A stretch of DNA of 64,000 bases from Odontesthes bonariensis (taxonomy: Eukaryota > Chordata > Actinopteri > Atheriniformes > Atherinopsidae). The position numbers and the translations under genes are program-made. Below, one piece after another: positions 37,601 through 47,386 of this stretch. The stretch covers positions 37,817,466-37,881,465 of the forward strand of contig NC_134508.1 in NCBI RefSeq assembly GCF_027942865.1, read 5' to 3'. The first letter of the stretch is position 1, and each line of letters begins with the position of its first letter. The notes beneath the pieces were generated by a model. That model was not told the DNA's origin. It did no database searches and was given only the letters and a program-made list of their open reading frames with translations.

Positions 37601-40600
37601 GAGTACAGACCATATTTGTACTACTGTAGAAGTTTGGTGTCATGGCATGTGATTTTAGTGTGGTAATTTTGGAGATACTGCCAGGGTCCGTTAGCACTTG
37701 TACTAAGCTATTTGGGATAACTCAGTAACTCAGCTGATGTTCAGCCAAGATCGGAAAAACTTCGGGTGGGCTACTTGGCTGGATGTCACGGTTCAAATGA
37801 CCCCAGGTTGAATCTACTCCGAACCATCCCTTTAATACAGAGTAATGACTTTGGTTTCTCCTGCAAAAATAACAGAATTATTTGATCATTTTTATCCAAC
37901 GTCTGGAGGATGTATAGACATCACTGGCTCAAATGAACTTGTGTTATCGTATGTATGATGCTACAGTTGTCACATCTGAATATTGTGCCTCTCACTTTCC
38001 TTCAGGTTGCGGTGTGTGTTTCAGGTGGTGTGCATGTGTGTGTCAGCAGACAGCAGGCTACAGACAATTTCAGAGTGCATTTCTGTCCTCACGTCGATGG
38101 CCGACCATCAGATACTGGCCACGCAGCTCTGCTCGCAGCACGGTGAGGCTCCGCCCCCTGCCACAGCACAGTTAATACAGTAACTTCTCTGTGATTGGAT
38201 TTTAACTGATCACTTATCTATTGCATAATTACCATAATAATTATTATAATTACCCATTTATGTTTGTTGCAGTGTTTCAATTATTTTGTCTCAATTTTGT
38301 TACTGAAACTGCTGAGAGTCTGATTCTTTCCTGTTTTTCTGTAGATCCCTGTGTTTTCCTGAGGTTGTTCCAGTTGATCAAAACCAGACCAGATAACCAA
38401 GCAACCCACACAGACTGGATTTTACTGGACCTGCAGGTAAAACACATAAACATGTAGATATATAGATTATGTGTTTAAAAATGAGCAGTTTTTTTTATGA
38501 TTCAGTCCTCTTTTGAAGGCCAGACTAGGAGGCTGGATAAAAGCCTGATATTTCTCCTCTATAGAGGCTATTTTCTAACCTAAGAAAAGACACTACAACA
38601 GATGAACCCACATTGAAGGGGTCTCAGTTAAAAAGATAAGGTTATCTGTCAACAAAGATTATCCTGACTAAACTAACCAGCTTCCATAAATGAATGAACA
38701 GTACTGTACAATATGACGTGTCTGTTGTTTTGATGAAATAAAAAATGGGTTTAATGTGTAAGTTAGACTTAAATGATCACATCAGCAATTGCAGGACAGG
38801 TAAGGATGAGCCTTTCTATACACTGTTTGGTTTTTATTTGAGAATTTATGATCATTATGTTTTGATCGGCTTTGTTTGTGCGTCTCAGGTGGTTCGTTTG
38901 TTGAACAAACTGACTCAGAGGACAGAGAGCTGGACGGCCAATGTGCAGATCACCTGTCAGTGTTATACTGAGGTAAACCCCTCTGCCTGTCTCTTGTAGA
39001 GAGAAACCAGGCTTTATGTTGCGTCTCAGAACACAAGTATCTCTTTTTCTTTAACAGATAGTTCAGACTGTAGTGATTATTTTCCATCGCCAGTGGCTGG
39101 ATCTTCGTGGTTCTCAGGACCCAACAGATTCAACAGGTCAGATTTCAGCTTTGAAGTGTGTCTGTTTCTGAGATGTTTTTGCCTCAACAATCTGTCTATA
39201 AAATCACTATTCAACTCCCAGATTTGGTTTGTGTTATTCCCCCAGGTCTGTCCCCATCCCCGCAGCAGTGCTCCACCTCCTGCTCGCCGTGGTGGAGCAG
39301 CCCGAAGGCGTCTCTGCTCAGGGAGTGTCTGCTGCTGCTGCACTGGCTGCTGCTGCATCATGGCAGCTTCTCAGAGAGCTGCCGGCCGCTGTTGCACATG
39401 TACGACCAGGTGATCCCTGCTGTACGAGACACACTGAGGAAGATCCCCGAGCTGAGCGAGAGCGAAGGTACATGCATACAAAGATCTTTAAAGGTCATTT
39501 GGTGATTGTAGTAGACCTTGAATAGAAGTGGAATAACATGTACATAAATGGTTCAAATACTACAGTCATTAACCATCAAAATTTAAAATGTGGGCTGTAC
39601 ATATTAACTGAACACACTCGTTCAAGCTATTAAGATGGAGCTATGGCTTCACTACTTCTTCTAATCTCTGATCTCTGGTTTTTTTCACACTCTGATTATA
39701 AACTATTTTTATTAGAGCATGGTTAAAAAAAGTTCATGTTTTGGGACGATGAAGTCAGTCTTGACCTTCATACAAGAATGGTGTGGAAGTGAGCATTTTA
39801 TGGGTGGAGGCCCTCCGACGTTAGCCTGGCGACGCCATCCTACGTACTTCCGCCCAAAGATTTTGGCTCCGCACATAGTCTGTCCAAATCCCCCTACCTC
39901 GGTTCGCTCAGTGTTTTGCCAATCAGCAAACAGTTGGGAGTGGTGACGCAGAACTCACGCGCGGAGTCCATTGTAGTCCATATAATTGTAGTTCAACCGC
40001 AGCGGAAATAAACATGGCGACGGAAGAAGATACGCTAGAAGCTATCCATGAAGTTGTCTCAACTCTGGAGAGCATTACACAAATAAAACAAGAGCAAGAG
40101 GAATGCCTCGTCAACTTTGTTAGTGGCAAGGATGTCGTAGCTCTCCTTCCAACTGGCTTTGGGAAAAGTTTGATAATGAAAGCGGATGTGGGACGCGTGA
40201 TTCCTGAGCTAGAGCATCGCGAGAGTAAGCATGAACCTCGGCACATAACCTACGTCCTTTCTAAACATTGGTTAAGGGAACTCCAATGAATTTAAGTTGC
40301 TGAGTAAGGTCCCACCCTCCATGGAAACGGATTCCTCTTGGGTTTTCCCAGACTGTTTGACGGAGTCAACAGTCGGCTTTCGCCCAGGCTACTCCGACGT
40401 CCCATAAATGCAGCTCCTGTGTATACAAGAATGTGATGAAATTCTTCCAATCTGATGTTTAGGACTGATCAACGGTTACTGGGAATGTTTTTTAGTTGCG
40501 GACATTTCAACTCAAATATTATGTCAAATGTGATGATTTTAGTCATATTTATGTAAAAAAAAAAAAAAAATTTATTTATTTTTTAAATCCTCAAGTAGCA

Positions 40601-40805
40601 CCTGTTTGTACAGTAATTATGACAAAAAGGTCAGATTATTATTATTGACTTACATTTTCTTTGCCAGCTGTATTGTACTGTTTAGATATAAAGTGACATT
40701 ACAACTTATCCACCTTGTTTGTGTCTATCAGAGCTGGCCTTGGAGGAGATCTGCCGCTCTGAGGGCGATGACACTGATGACATGGACACCGACACTGCCT
40801 CCTGA
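23782..40805 (+). CDS. atrip: ATR-interacting protein (ATRIP)
   Basis: Seventeen coding exons: 23782-24118, 27526-27608, 28037-28207, 28293-28405, 30826-30986, 31117-31203, 31642-31735, 31849-32010, 32628-32895, 33039-33086, 33302-33480, 38006-38142, 38345-38436, 38889-38972, 39058-39136, 39246-39467, 40732-40805. All junctions are GT-AG with matching phases, giving 796 aa (human protein about 790). Residues 23-50 (DDPFEDDEEFTQDDLDEIDI) are the acidic RPA70-binding checkpoint-recruitment motif. Residues about 115-235 form the coiled coil for dimerisation, including SGEIRVLRDSL. The remainder matches the ATRIP helical region needed for ATR binding (SLGLSHLLSMSLTDF; FQLHSDQLAAASFDG). ATRIP brings ATR kinase to RPA-coated single-stranded DNA in the nucleus. 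Large introns carry transposons that do not interrupt exons. In mammals TREX1 lies directly downstream; here a trib3-like gene does. Confidence 0.96.
24552..25491. mobile_element. Nested hAT element with perfect 8-bp target duplication
   Basis: The element starts TAGTGATGCTCCGATC and ends GATCGGAGCATCACTA. It is flanked by direct repeats CCCATAAC at 24544-24551 and 25492-25499, the 8-bp signature of hAT insertion. Subterminal regions are full of CGATC motifs. The 940-bp length and lack of an intact transposase make it non-autonomous. Confidence 0.92.
25111..25314 (-). pseudogene. hAT BED-finger remnant
   Basis: A 67-codon frame contains SPVWNFFKVCQKDVKL, which matches the start of the BED-type zinc finger at the N-terminus of hAT/ZBED transposases. 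The CxxC that should follow is lost (it reads TAVTPSALRRGT). The frame ends after about 60 residues and there is no catalytic domain. It is a fragment left inside the nested hAT element. Confidence 0.6.
25629..26280 (+). pseudogene. Harbinger transposase remnant
   Basis: Residues decoded from 25760-25915 include HVQVLTTLGFLATGTFQR and IGDRLGVSQSSVSRALPLV, the helix-turn-helix start of HARBI1-like transposases. The frame stops at 25956. Downstream, in shifted frames, GLPNIIGA (DDE region near 25990) and VERTELKARWVCLHTAGG (final E block near 26045) can be read with deletions between them. The gene is truncated and frameshifted, so no functional nuclease is expected. Confidence 0.85.
26346..26524 (-). 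pseudogene. Harbinger Myb/SANT-like protein remnant
   Basis: Minus-strand translation gives EVLLSEIQKGKSVIFS, then KKWEAITSAVNSMSPVV and TEIKKKWFDMK, which is the Myb-like DNA-binding domain of the second Harbinger protein. That protein normally helps import the transposase and bind the transposon ends. No start codon or C-terminus is recognisable. Confidence 0.75.
28406..30825 (+). other. atrip intron between coding exons 4 and 5
   Basis: The 2.4-kb intron is AT-rich in its first half and contains a GC-richer retroelement-like block at about 29815-30300. No RNA gene or extra exon was seen. Confidence 0.6.
29815..30300. repeat. LINE-like dispersed repeat fragment
   Basis: It begins with 'ctcaaactttatttataaag' and 'cagcacaaagtgctttac', phrases common at the 3' ends of teleost retroelements. 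It then runs into a GC-rich block (about 30040-30250) unlike the flanking intron. The block produces overlapping minus-strand open frames but no recognisable protein. Confidence 0.5.
32011..32627 (+). other. atrip intron between coding exons 8 and 9
   Basis: The 617-bp intron is AT-rich and shows no element or RNA. Confidence 0.7.
34586..34614. repeat. Poly-T tract, 29 bases
   Basis: An uninterrupted run of 29 T. It may be the poly-A tail of an antisense retroposed sequence, but no retroposon body could be recognised beside it. Confidence 0.9.
34725..34872 (+). repeat. Dispersed teleost repeat with GGAT microsatellite tail
   Basis: Includes 'ccctgtgatggactggcgac', 'ctgtccagggtgtaccctgc' and 'taggctccaggcccctgtga' and ends in (GGAT)n. 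The reverse complement of the same repeat is at 54655-54888. It is probably the 3' end of a LINE of the L2/CR1 type. The clade is an inference. Confidence 0.75.
35847..36353 (+). pseudogene. Harbinger Myb/SANT-like protein, two recognisable exons
   Basis: Exon A at 35847-36047 (start MDRRKAAKKRNYNEAEL; contains TRTWKEIAAAVNS) ends at GAG|GTATGT. Exon B starts at 36150 (IRKKWSDMKLATKKKV) and stops at 36351-36353. Together they give the trihelix-like Myb domain of the accessory Harbinger protein. A 13-base G run at about 36231-36244 encodes poly-Gly and is a likely slippage site. A C-terminal-like segment (EIVKWLMALTHTMQ) survives in another frame near 36590, so the original reading frame is probably broken. 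It could still yield the short protein. Confidence 0.75.
36741..37073 (-). pseudogene. Harbinger transposase C-terminal fragment
   Basis: The frame contains RFNTAHTRTRATVERCIGLL followed by KGRW, the block holding the last catalytic Glu of HARBI1-like DDE transposases, then YAILLLHAGFSI. The N-terminal helix-turn-helix and both catalytic Asp regions are missing because the element is deleted between this block and its right terminus. Confidence 0.85.
39822..40391. mobile_element. 570-bp element with 9-bp target duplication, carrying a helicase fragment
   Basis: The left end TAGCCTGGCGA and right end (TAGCCTGGGCGA on the other strand) are flanked by perfect direct repeats CTCCGACGT at 39813-39821 and 40392-40400. 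Inside is an open frame related to RecQ-like helicases. It sits in the last intron of atrip. A 9-bp duplication is the size seen for Mutator-like and some Merlin elements. Helicase-bearing elements are known for other superfamilies, so I do not assign one. Confidence 0.85.
40014..40289 (+). pseudogene. RecQ-like helicase motif I fragment inside a transposon
   Basis: The 91-codon frame starts MATEEDTLEAIHEVV. It contains QEECLVNFVSGKDVVALLPT followed by GFGKSL, that is the Q-motif-like lead-in and Walker A (motif I) of a RecQ-type superfamily 2 helicase. After the P-loop the family sequence breaks off (reads IMKADVGRV), later family-like pieces such as HITYVLS are compressed together, and the frame stops. 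It is a deletion derivative lacking the DExH box and the rest of the motor, so no helicase activity is expected. Confidence 0.7.
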
Positions 40806-41023
40806 TTGACTGTTACTTAGTCCACCAATGACGGCTGAGCAAAAGGGAGCGAGAATTTACAAACTGCTGATCCGATATTTCCGGAATGAAGACAGAACAA
40901 TGACTGTTTCTGTCAAATGTTCATTGTAATTGGCTGAAATGACAATTTAAGGTTGAGTCAGAGGTCTGACTGAAGCGATGGACACTGACACAGGAATCAT
41001 TCTGCTTTCTAATGACATTTAAC

Positions 41024-41029
41024 AATAAA
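41024..41029 (+). terminator. atrip: Polyadenylation signal of atrip
   Basis: AATAAA lies 219 bp after the atrip stop codon and is followed by a GT-containing stretch. It is the first canonical hexamer downstream of the stop. Confidence 0.7.
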
Positions 41030-41045
41030 ACATGAAGGTGAAAAA

Positions 41046-41321
41046 AGTGAAGCTGTCAGCATTCATGGGTCCACTGTTTTCTCTGTCCCTCCCCTTCATT
41101 AACAGTCACGGATGAGGTTTGGAGTGTTAGTGACTGCACCGACAGCTAGAGACTGTAAATATCCCAGAGTAATCAAAATCTGTATCAATTCTTGGGGCAT
41201 TTCCTCTTCATGGTGATTTTATTGTTAAAATTACTCCAATTCATAATGGTTCTTTGTATATTAATAGAAAACTGAATAAATGGAAAATATTCTGTGCTGA
41301 TGCCGCTATTAACATTTTTTA

Positions 41322-41364
<43 letters not shown>

Positions 41365-43183
41365 ATATATATGTATGTATGTGTGTGTGTGTGTGTTGTG
41401 TCTGTAAAAGAAGCTACACCCAGTTAGCTTTGTGCTAACTGACACAGGTGGAATGGCTACTTTCCTTCCACCAAATGCCTCTAATACCTACTAATTTACG
41501 TGTTTGAATTTTACAAAACCAAAACATGTAAAATCAGAAACTGGCCATGCTCAGTGCTGATAAAATTCAGTACAGGCCATATTTTAAACCATTTTAATCC
41601 CAAGAAAATACTTAAGTTATACAAAAGTGCAAAAATATACGACATACTGTTATTACATTGTTGGCATGTGATGAGCTTACAGGTCAAAACACAGCAGAAG
41701 TTTACAATAATGCCAATTAAAACCATTTTTATTTATCCCCCAGCTTTAACTGAAGTCAGAATCACACGGTACACTAGAAGGCATCCTATTGGCTGGCTTC
41801 AGGTTTGTTGGATAGTGCTCAATTGGTCAAGTGACTCAAGACTGAGTGTGAGGAGTAATTTTAGTCCGGTTATCTCAAGATCATTAACTCATGATTATAA
41901 GTCAACAAGTGGTGCTTATAATTCATCCCTTGTCCTGAAATTGAATTATACACTTACACTAACGTACCAGAAATAGTTTTCTCGTGATCAGAAATAAGCA
42001 GCTGTCATTTCTGGATGAAGGCTGAGCCACAAGTCTTTAGGTTATACAATCCATAATTTAGGTTCTGGGACAAAATGTCCCAAAATAGAGAAGCCTATTA
42101 CTGCTGATGTAGCCACTCAAGAAAACTATTTATTAATGCCATATTTGTCTTTATTCAGTTTATATCCAAGCAAACATGATTAACAGAAATTCTGAAAACT
42201 TTGAGAGCCACAAAAAACCGAATGGAAATCACCAAATTAAGTTTTGATCTTGAGATAACGTTTTGATTTCTGCTTGTGTATGCACATCAGAGGATGGGAA
42301 CACTTGTATTTTCTTATTGGAGTTGCCTTCGTTTTAACTGCTGAGTCATTTCTCTGGTTATTTGTCTTTTTCTGAAAGACTCCCAACAGTGACGCATCTT
42401 TTTCAACATCACTGCAAGGAACAAGAAATGTAAACACTGTAAATGTAAAGGCTCTGCATCCTTCACAGTCCACATTATTTATTTTTAATTCAAATGGTGT
42501 GTTCAGGTGGTCTTCGTCAACTCTTTAAATAAGCATCATTAAAGCAAAAATATTGAGGGCTGACTCATGTTCACACAATAGAACATACTTCGGGACATTT
42601 AAAACAAAGTAATTTTTTTTCTTCGACTTGATTTTGGAATTTAAGAAATCAGTTTACAGGGGAAAAATGTTACCTTGCTTCTTAAGTACAAGTAACCACT
42701 GACTGCTTGATGTCAAATAAGCAAAGTTACCATGACGTGCCACTCTGAATGTTTAACTAGACATTTCTGTATTATATTAGTTGACGGGATGCACCTGAAC
42801 ACACATGGTCGTGTGAATCTTTTGCATAATGTATGACGTGTGAAAGCAAAGCAACAGCTTCAAGGTGAGTCGCCTTCAGAGACCACTCAGTCCAAAAGAG
42901 GCGGAGCATAAATGGAGACAAAGCTACTGAGAGGAGAAGGCACCCGAGGTTCAAGTAATCCAGGATTATACTGTCTGTGGTGCTTATTTGCTATTTTATA
43001 TCTATATTTGTGAAGACCAATCGGTTCTTGACTGGGTGGACTAGCTACTTTTGTCTGAGCTTTTTATGTGTTAAGGGCCATTTTATGTTCGAGATGTGCT
43101 GTATGTTTGATAGTTGCGGTCTATGAGGATTTAATATGTCAGTGCAGGTTCTCACACAAGTATAGAAGCACAAATGTTAATCG
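41046..43183. other. Tail-to-tail spacer between atrip and the trib3-like gene
   Basis: Intergenic and 3' UTR DNA. It holds an AT/GT microsatellite at 41329-41396. A minus-strand AATAAA (42483-42478), about 700 bp below the trib3-like stop, may be its polyadenylation signal. The open frames, including 41500-41976, show no family features. Confidence 0.5.
41329..41396. repeat. AT / GTAT / GT compound microsatellite
   Basis: A (TA)n run passes into GTAT units and then (GT)n. It is likely length-polymorphic. Confidence 0.9.
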
Positions 43184-44988
43184 TTAGTGTTTTTCAGTCC
43201 ATGTCGGCACCACTTGATCATCGTCCTCTTGTTTCTTCTGTAGTGTTATGTACTGGTTGTCATGCGTTTTGTGTATCTTGTGGTGCGGCATCTGGAGATC
43301 GGTCATCCAAGGGTGCATCTGCAGCTCGGACGCCTTCAGTCTCTCAGCGGGCGACTTCCTCAACATACAGCAAATCAGACACTTGGCCTGCGGTGACAGC
43401 CAGTCAGGCAGACTGAACACCCCACGTCGGATTTTGGTGAACAGCGCAGCAGGCTGCGTGTCCTGAAAGGGGTATCGTCCAATCAGCATGGTGTACAGAG
43501 ACACACCCAGGCTCCAGATGTCTGCAGCAAGACCTGAGTAAGACCCACGTCCTTTGGTTAGCAGCTCAGGACCGACGTAGGCGGGACAGCCGTGTCTGTC
43601 TGTTAGAGAGTCATCGTCACGGTCACCTTGCAGGACAATGCAGTCATTGAGGCCGAGAAGGGCAAGATGTGTCCTAGAACAGAAAAAAAAAAAAGACATC
43701 AATCAGACTATACTTTTACTGAAGTTTTTCAGCAGTAGTAATTGTACTGATGGTAAAGTTAGGACTGTAAGTCAGGGGAATTGTAATGTTGGAAGTAGTG
43801 TTCATCTGTTCTGTTGATATTTCCATTGATCATATTGATGCTGCTACTTTTGGCACTGTTATAACATCCATATTCATTTCAGCAGCACAGTATTAGTAGT
43901 ATATCATTCAGTATCAAAGGACATAATATAATTTGTTTTTCATGTATTAACAGTATGTTTTGGATTGCCACTGGCAGTGCTAGATGCATTTTATACAGCA
44001 TCAGTGCCAGTGTGCCAGAGCACCAGTAACAGGATAAAAGTTAACTGATACTTTTCCCAACTACAGTATGTAGTATTACTGCAGTATGGTAGTATTACTG
44101 CAGTAGTCGAGAGCCTATCTGAATCTCACGTGTATCAGTTTTTTTTAAGGACAAGCTTTCTGAAGCTTTACAGTATTAGTAGTACTTGTATACCTGTCTG
44201 CCTTGGAACTTGTTGTAGTATGAGGCACTACTATGTTATTTGTGATATCAGAGACCTGTTATTGACTCTCACCTGTATTTGTCCGTAAAGACGAACCGGC
44301 GGAGCTTCAGGTCTCTCAGGATGACTCCGTGACGATGGCAGTGTGTCACCGCATTCAGCATCTGGGCGAACAGACAGCCCGCCTCCTCCTCGTCCAGGCG
44401 CTTCCTGCTGCGCACATACGCATGCATGTCGCCGTGGTGAGCGAGCATGAAGACATACACTTTGTCCTGTCGGGTCACAACATCCAGCAGACTGCAGATA
44501 TTGTCATGTTTCCCAATGCGGTTGTAAGCTGCCAGCTGTTCCTGGTAACCCTGCAGAGGCAGCACCTGTAACCATTGACAACCAGATTGTATTGTTTATG
44601 TGCATTTAGCAGTAAAAGGAATTCATTAAACAGTTCTTTATAGTACTTTTCCCAAAGTCAGCAGCATTTTCAGCAATACAGGCATTATTGCCAACAATAT
44701 CAAAATTACCTGGCAAGTGTACTGCTGCTGTGTGTGCGAGTGCACAGCCCTGTAGGTCTCTTCCCTCTCACAGCGTTCAAAAAGAAGGTACGGCCCCACT
44801 CTGGATGGGGGTCGGCTCTGGCTGGACTTGTTCTCGGAGATTGCGGGCCCAAGGCAAGGTGACAGGCCGGTGGAGGGAGGAGGCGGTGCCAGACGAGCTT
44901 GTTTACATTTCAGTAAATTGTCTTGAGGCTCATCCAACAGCCTTTTTAGACTTGGTTGAGACCTGGTTGTAGCCACACCCATACTCAT
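43184..44988 (-). CDS. trib3: Tribbles-family pseudokinase, TRIB3-like
   Basis: Three minus-strand coding exons: 44988-44710, 44565-44273 and 43673-43184, GT-AG, phases 0 and 2, 353 aa (human TRIB3 358). The N-terminus is basic and Pro-rich. The pseudokinase domain starts near RVGPYLLFE (about residue 65). Features: [13 protein letters not shown]; the catalytic-loop substitute [13 protein letters not shown], with no Asn after the Lys; GLND in place of the DFG metal-binding motif; [35 protein letters not shown]. The C-tail keeps a degenerate MEK-binding segment (LQMHPWM) and a COP1-binding-like DDQVVP. PAYVGPE and PFQD favour TRIB3 over TRIB1/2. Known family role: adaptor that recruits COP1 ligase and inhibits AKT and MAPK signalling under nutrient or ER stress. 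An untranslated 5' exon is required because the ATG lies directly after an acceptor. Confidence 0.93.
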
Positions 44989-45462
44989 CTAAGACAGAAG
45001 ACATGTGACATCCGGTTAGTTTATGCTTATACATACCGTTACGGGTTATACCTTATTGTCTTTTTTGGGGGTTCTACTCTTTCCTTTGATATCATTAGTA
45101 CTCATTGTTGTGCATGCAAAGTCTCCTACAGAGCACACAAAAGCCACTCGCATGTAGTCTAGGCTTTTTTTTTCCCCCTCACTAGTCAACATCACATTGA
45201 AACATAATTATTATGCCTGCATAGTGGCTAATATTAGGATTCCTCTCAGCTGTCCAATCTGAGCAGGCTGGTTGTTTCAGAAGGGGCGACACACACACAC
45301 CTACACAGGCACCCTCTGCAGGTGACACCACCGTTCAGCCTCCACCTTTCACTTCTTTAGTAACATTCTCACATATAGCATAGAGCTGTATTAGTATCAC
45401 ATCTCACTGTGTTCTGCATCCCTGCTGCTCGCATGTTACTCGGTTGGCGTCTATAGGCTTCA

Positions 45463-45516
45463 TGATGCAACTTCCTGTAAGCTGACAGGCTCTTCAGTTT
45501 TCAGATCATTGCATCA
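45463..45516. promoter_or_regulatory. Pair of C/EBP-ATF composite (CARE-like) sites
   Basis: TGATGCAAC at 45463-45471 and, on the other strand, TGATGCAAT at 45516-45508. TGATGNAAN is the composite site bound by ATF4 with C/EBP-family partners such as CHOP. Human TRIB3 is known to be driven by repeated copies of this site. The two here are 45 bp apart and about 475 bp upstream of the start codon. Confidence 0.55.
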
Positions 45517-45883
45517 GAGCACAACGGTTTCTAGTTTAAAAAGGCTTTAAATATCGTCAACAACTACACAAACGATCTCAGGGCGTGTGTGACAAAGTTT
45601 TTCATGATTGTGGTCACCTTGGTGATACTTTGTGGAAAAATACTGTGAGCAAACGCCGCTTTCACTCCTGCTGAAACGCACTGAGTCACCGTGTCACCAC
45701 AGCAACGTCAACCACCCCCTCACGCACACGCAAACAGTGAATCAGGCCTTTTTGACACCCTTGATTGGGAAACCACCGCTTAAAATAAAACTATAAAAAG
45801 GAATCCTCAGATCTGATAGGCAGCTTATAATAAACAAAACTGAGGTCAGTCCACTGACTGCTGAGTGATTCTGAAACTTAAAG

Positions 45884-45892
45884 TGATGCAAC
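45884..45892. promoter_or_regulatory. Third CARE-like site
   Basis: TGATGCAAC again, identical to the site at 45463-45471 and about 0.4 kb further upstream of the trib3-like coding exon. A single 9-mer match has little weight alone; the weight comes from the cluster. Confidence 0.45.
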
Positions 45893-47386
45893 CCCTCATT
45901 GGGCATTTAATTTATCTGTCTTTGTGGACAAAAGGAGCTCCATTCGTGGAGTTAACACTAAGTCTTATTAAGCAAAATTAGAAACTAAAACCATTAGTTT
46001 GTGTCCATGATTTTCCTCAGTGCTCTTACATATTTTCTAGTTAAAAACACACACAGTAAAATTAGAGCACAGAAGACTTGGGCCTGTGGGAAATTAAGTT
46101 GCCTCAGCAATTAAAACAAATCCACTGAATGAAAAGTGTTAATAGGTCTTTTTTTTATTAGAATTACTGTACCGGTCAAAGCATCTGGTTAAAAATAAAC
46201 TCATTTCAACTGTTGGTGGGATTCTGGACCAGGTTTTCTTACTTCTGGAATAAAAGTTAGAAGTTATGCTTTTACCTTAACAAATTCAAAATGTTTCAAA
46301 CTGACATGACATCCGTTGTAACGCCTCGCTGTAGTTTCACTTTCACCTCTGCTCTGTTCAACTAGTCAACATTAACACTGGGGCCAAACAGATCTGGGAT
46401 TCACGGGGAAATGTGCGCCCTGCTTTTACCCTTGCAGCAAACAGAAAAAAGAAAATACCCTTCTGAACAGGTAGCTGGATCCAGTAGATTTATGGCACAT
46501 GACAAATTGATCATCAAAAAAATGCTGTTAAACTTTTTGTCAACCAACTCACACTTATTTTAAAACTCTCAGCTAATTTTGATATCTTGATGAGGACCTA
46601 CTGCTGCTAAAATTGACCAAAATGTTATTGTCGTTGTTTTTTTTATTCATAGCTCTTAGATTTTAGTCTGTCAGGTTGTCTAATTGTTTCAGAACTGCTT
46701 CATTTGAGTTTCCATTGTTTTTAAGCTCTCGTGCACACTAGCTGTTGTAATCCTACGTATTTAAATCAGTTTGTAGCCTCAATTTCTGGGTAGATAATCC
46801 ATCTATGCATCTGACCCTGTTTAAGTGAAGCATTTAAGGTCCCCTTGTTGACCTTTTATCCCAGATCTTCCAGCCATGTCACATGATGTTCATCAAATCA
46901 GATCAACCAGGACGGTTGAAAAAAAAAATGTCTAAAAGACTACCAAGTTAACAAACTTTACACGTTCAGTTCCTTGAGAAAGGATCAAAAACTGTCATCT
47001 TATGGAGAAAGCAAGCAGGTGGACATTGGGTTGGATTTAAAAAGTTATGGATGGAGTTGAGTCACTTTCAAACCTCACAGAACTCGTTTTACTGAGTTAA
47101 ACTTCATGTTCAGTCATCAGTGAACATATTTTAGGTACATTTCGAACTTTGGTCTTCCCTGCATTAGTCTGATTAGTATAGAACTCTACATTATCGTTTC
47201 CATCTTCTCAGGTCAAGAACAATGAACGTTAGTCGACAGGTACAACGTGAGGATGCTCCACATGTTCATACATGAAGAAGTGGGTGATATTAAGAGTTTC
47301 TAAAGTTACTTTTACATTTATTCCATGATTGTTTAAAGCGTTTTTTGTCCTTGGACCAGAGGACTGCTCTCAGGTCAGTTTCTTAC

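Larger units (their letters stand above)
35389..37835. mobile_element. TTAA-ended element with about 140-bp inverted repeats
   Basis: Left end TTAAAGTGATGGTTCGGAG, right end reading TTAAAGGGATGGTTCGGAG on the other strand. Complementarity continues inward through 'acatccagccaagtagcc', 'cgaagtttttccgatcttgg' and 'gagttaccgagttatccc', about 140 bp per arm. Ends match the TTAA/T2-Kolobok pattern. The core is occupied by a later Harbinger insertion, so the original element was a much shorter fold-back MITE of about 630 bp. Confidence 0.85.
44989..47386 (-). other. Intron upstream of the trib3-like start exon
   Basis: About 2.4 kb with no coding potential seen. It holds three C/EBP-ATF response-like sites (separate entries). 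If the 5' exon is the one at 47387 this is intron 1. A closer alternative first exon cannot be excluded. Confidence 0.55.

Noticed and set aside
41500-41976. 158-codon plus-strand open frame between atrip and the trib3-like gene
   Set aside because: The composition follows AT-rich intergenic DNA. No domain, no plausible promoter and no conserved motif were seen, and it lies between two convergent 3' ends.
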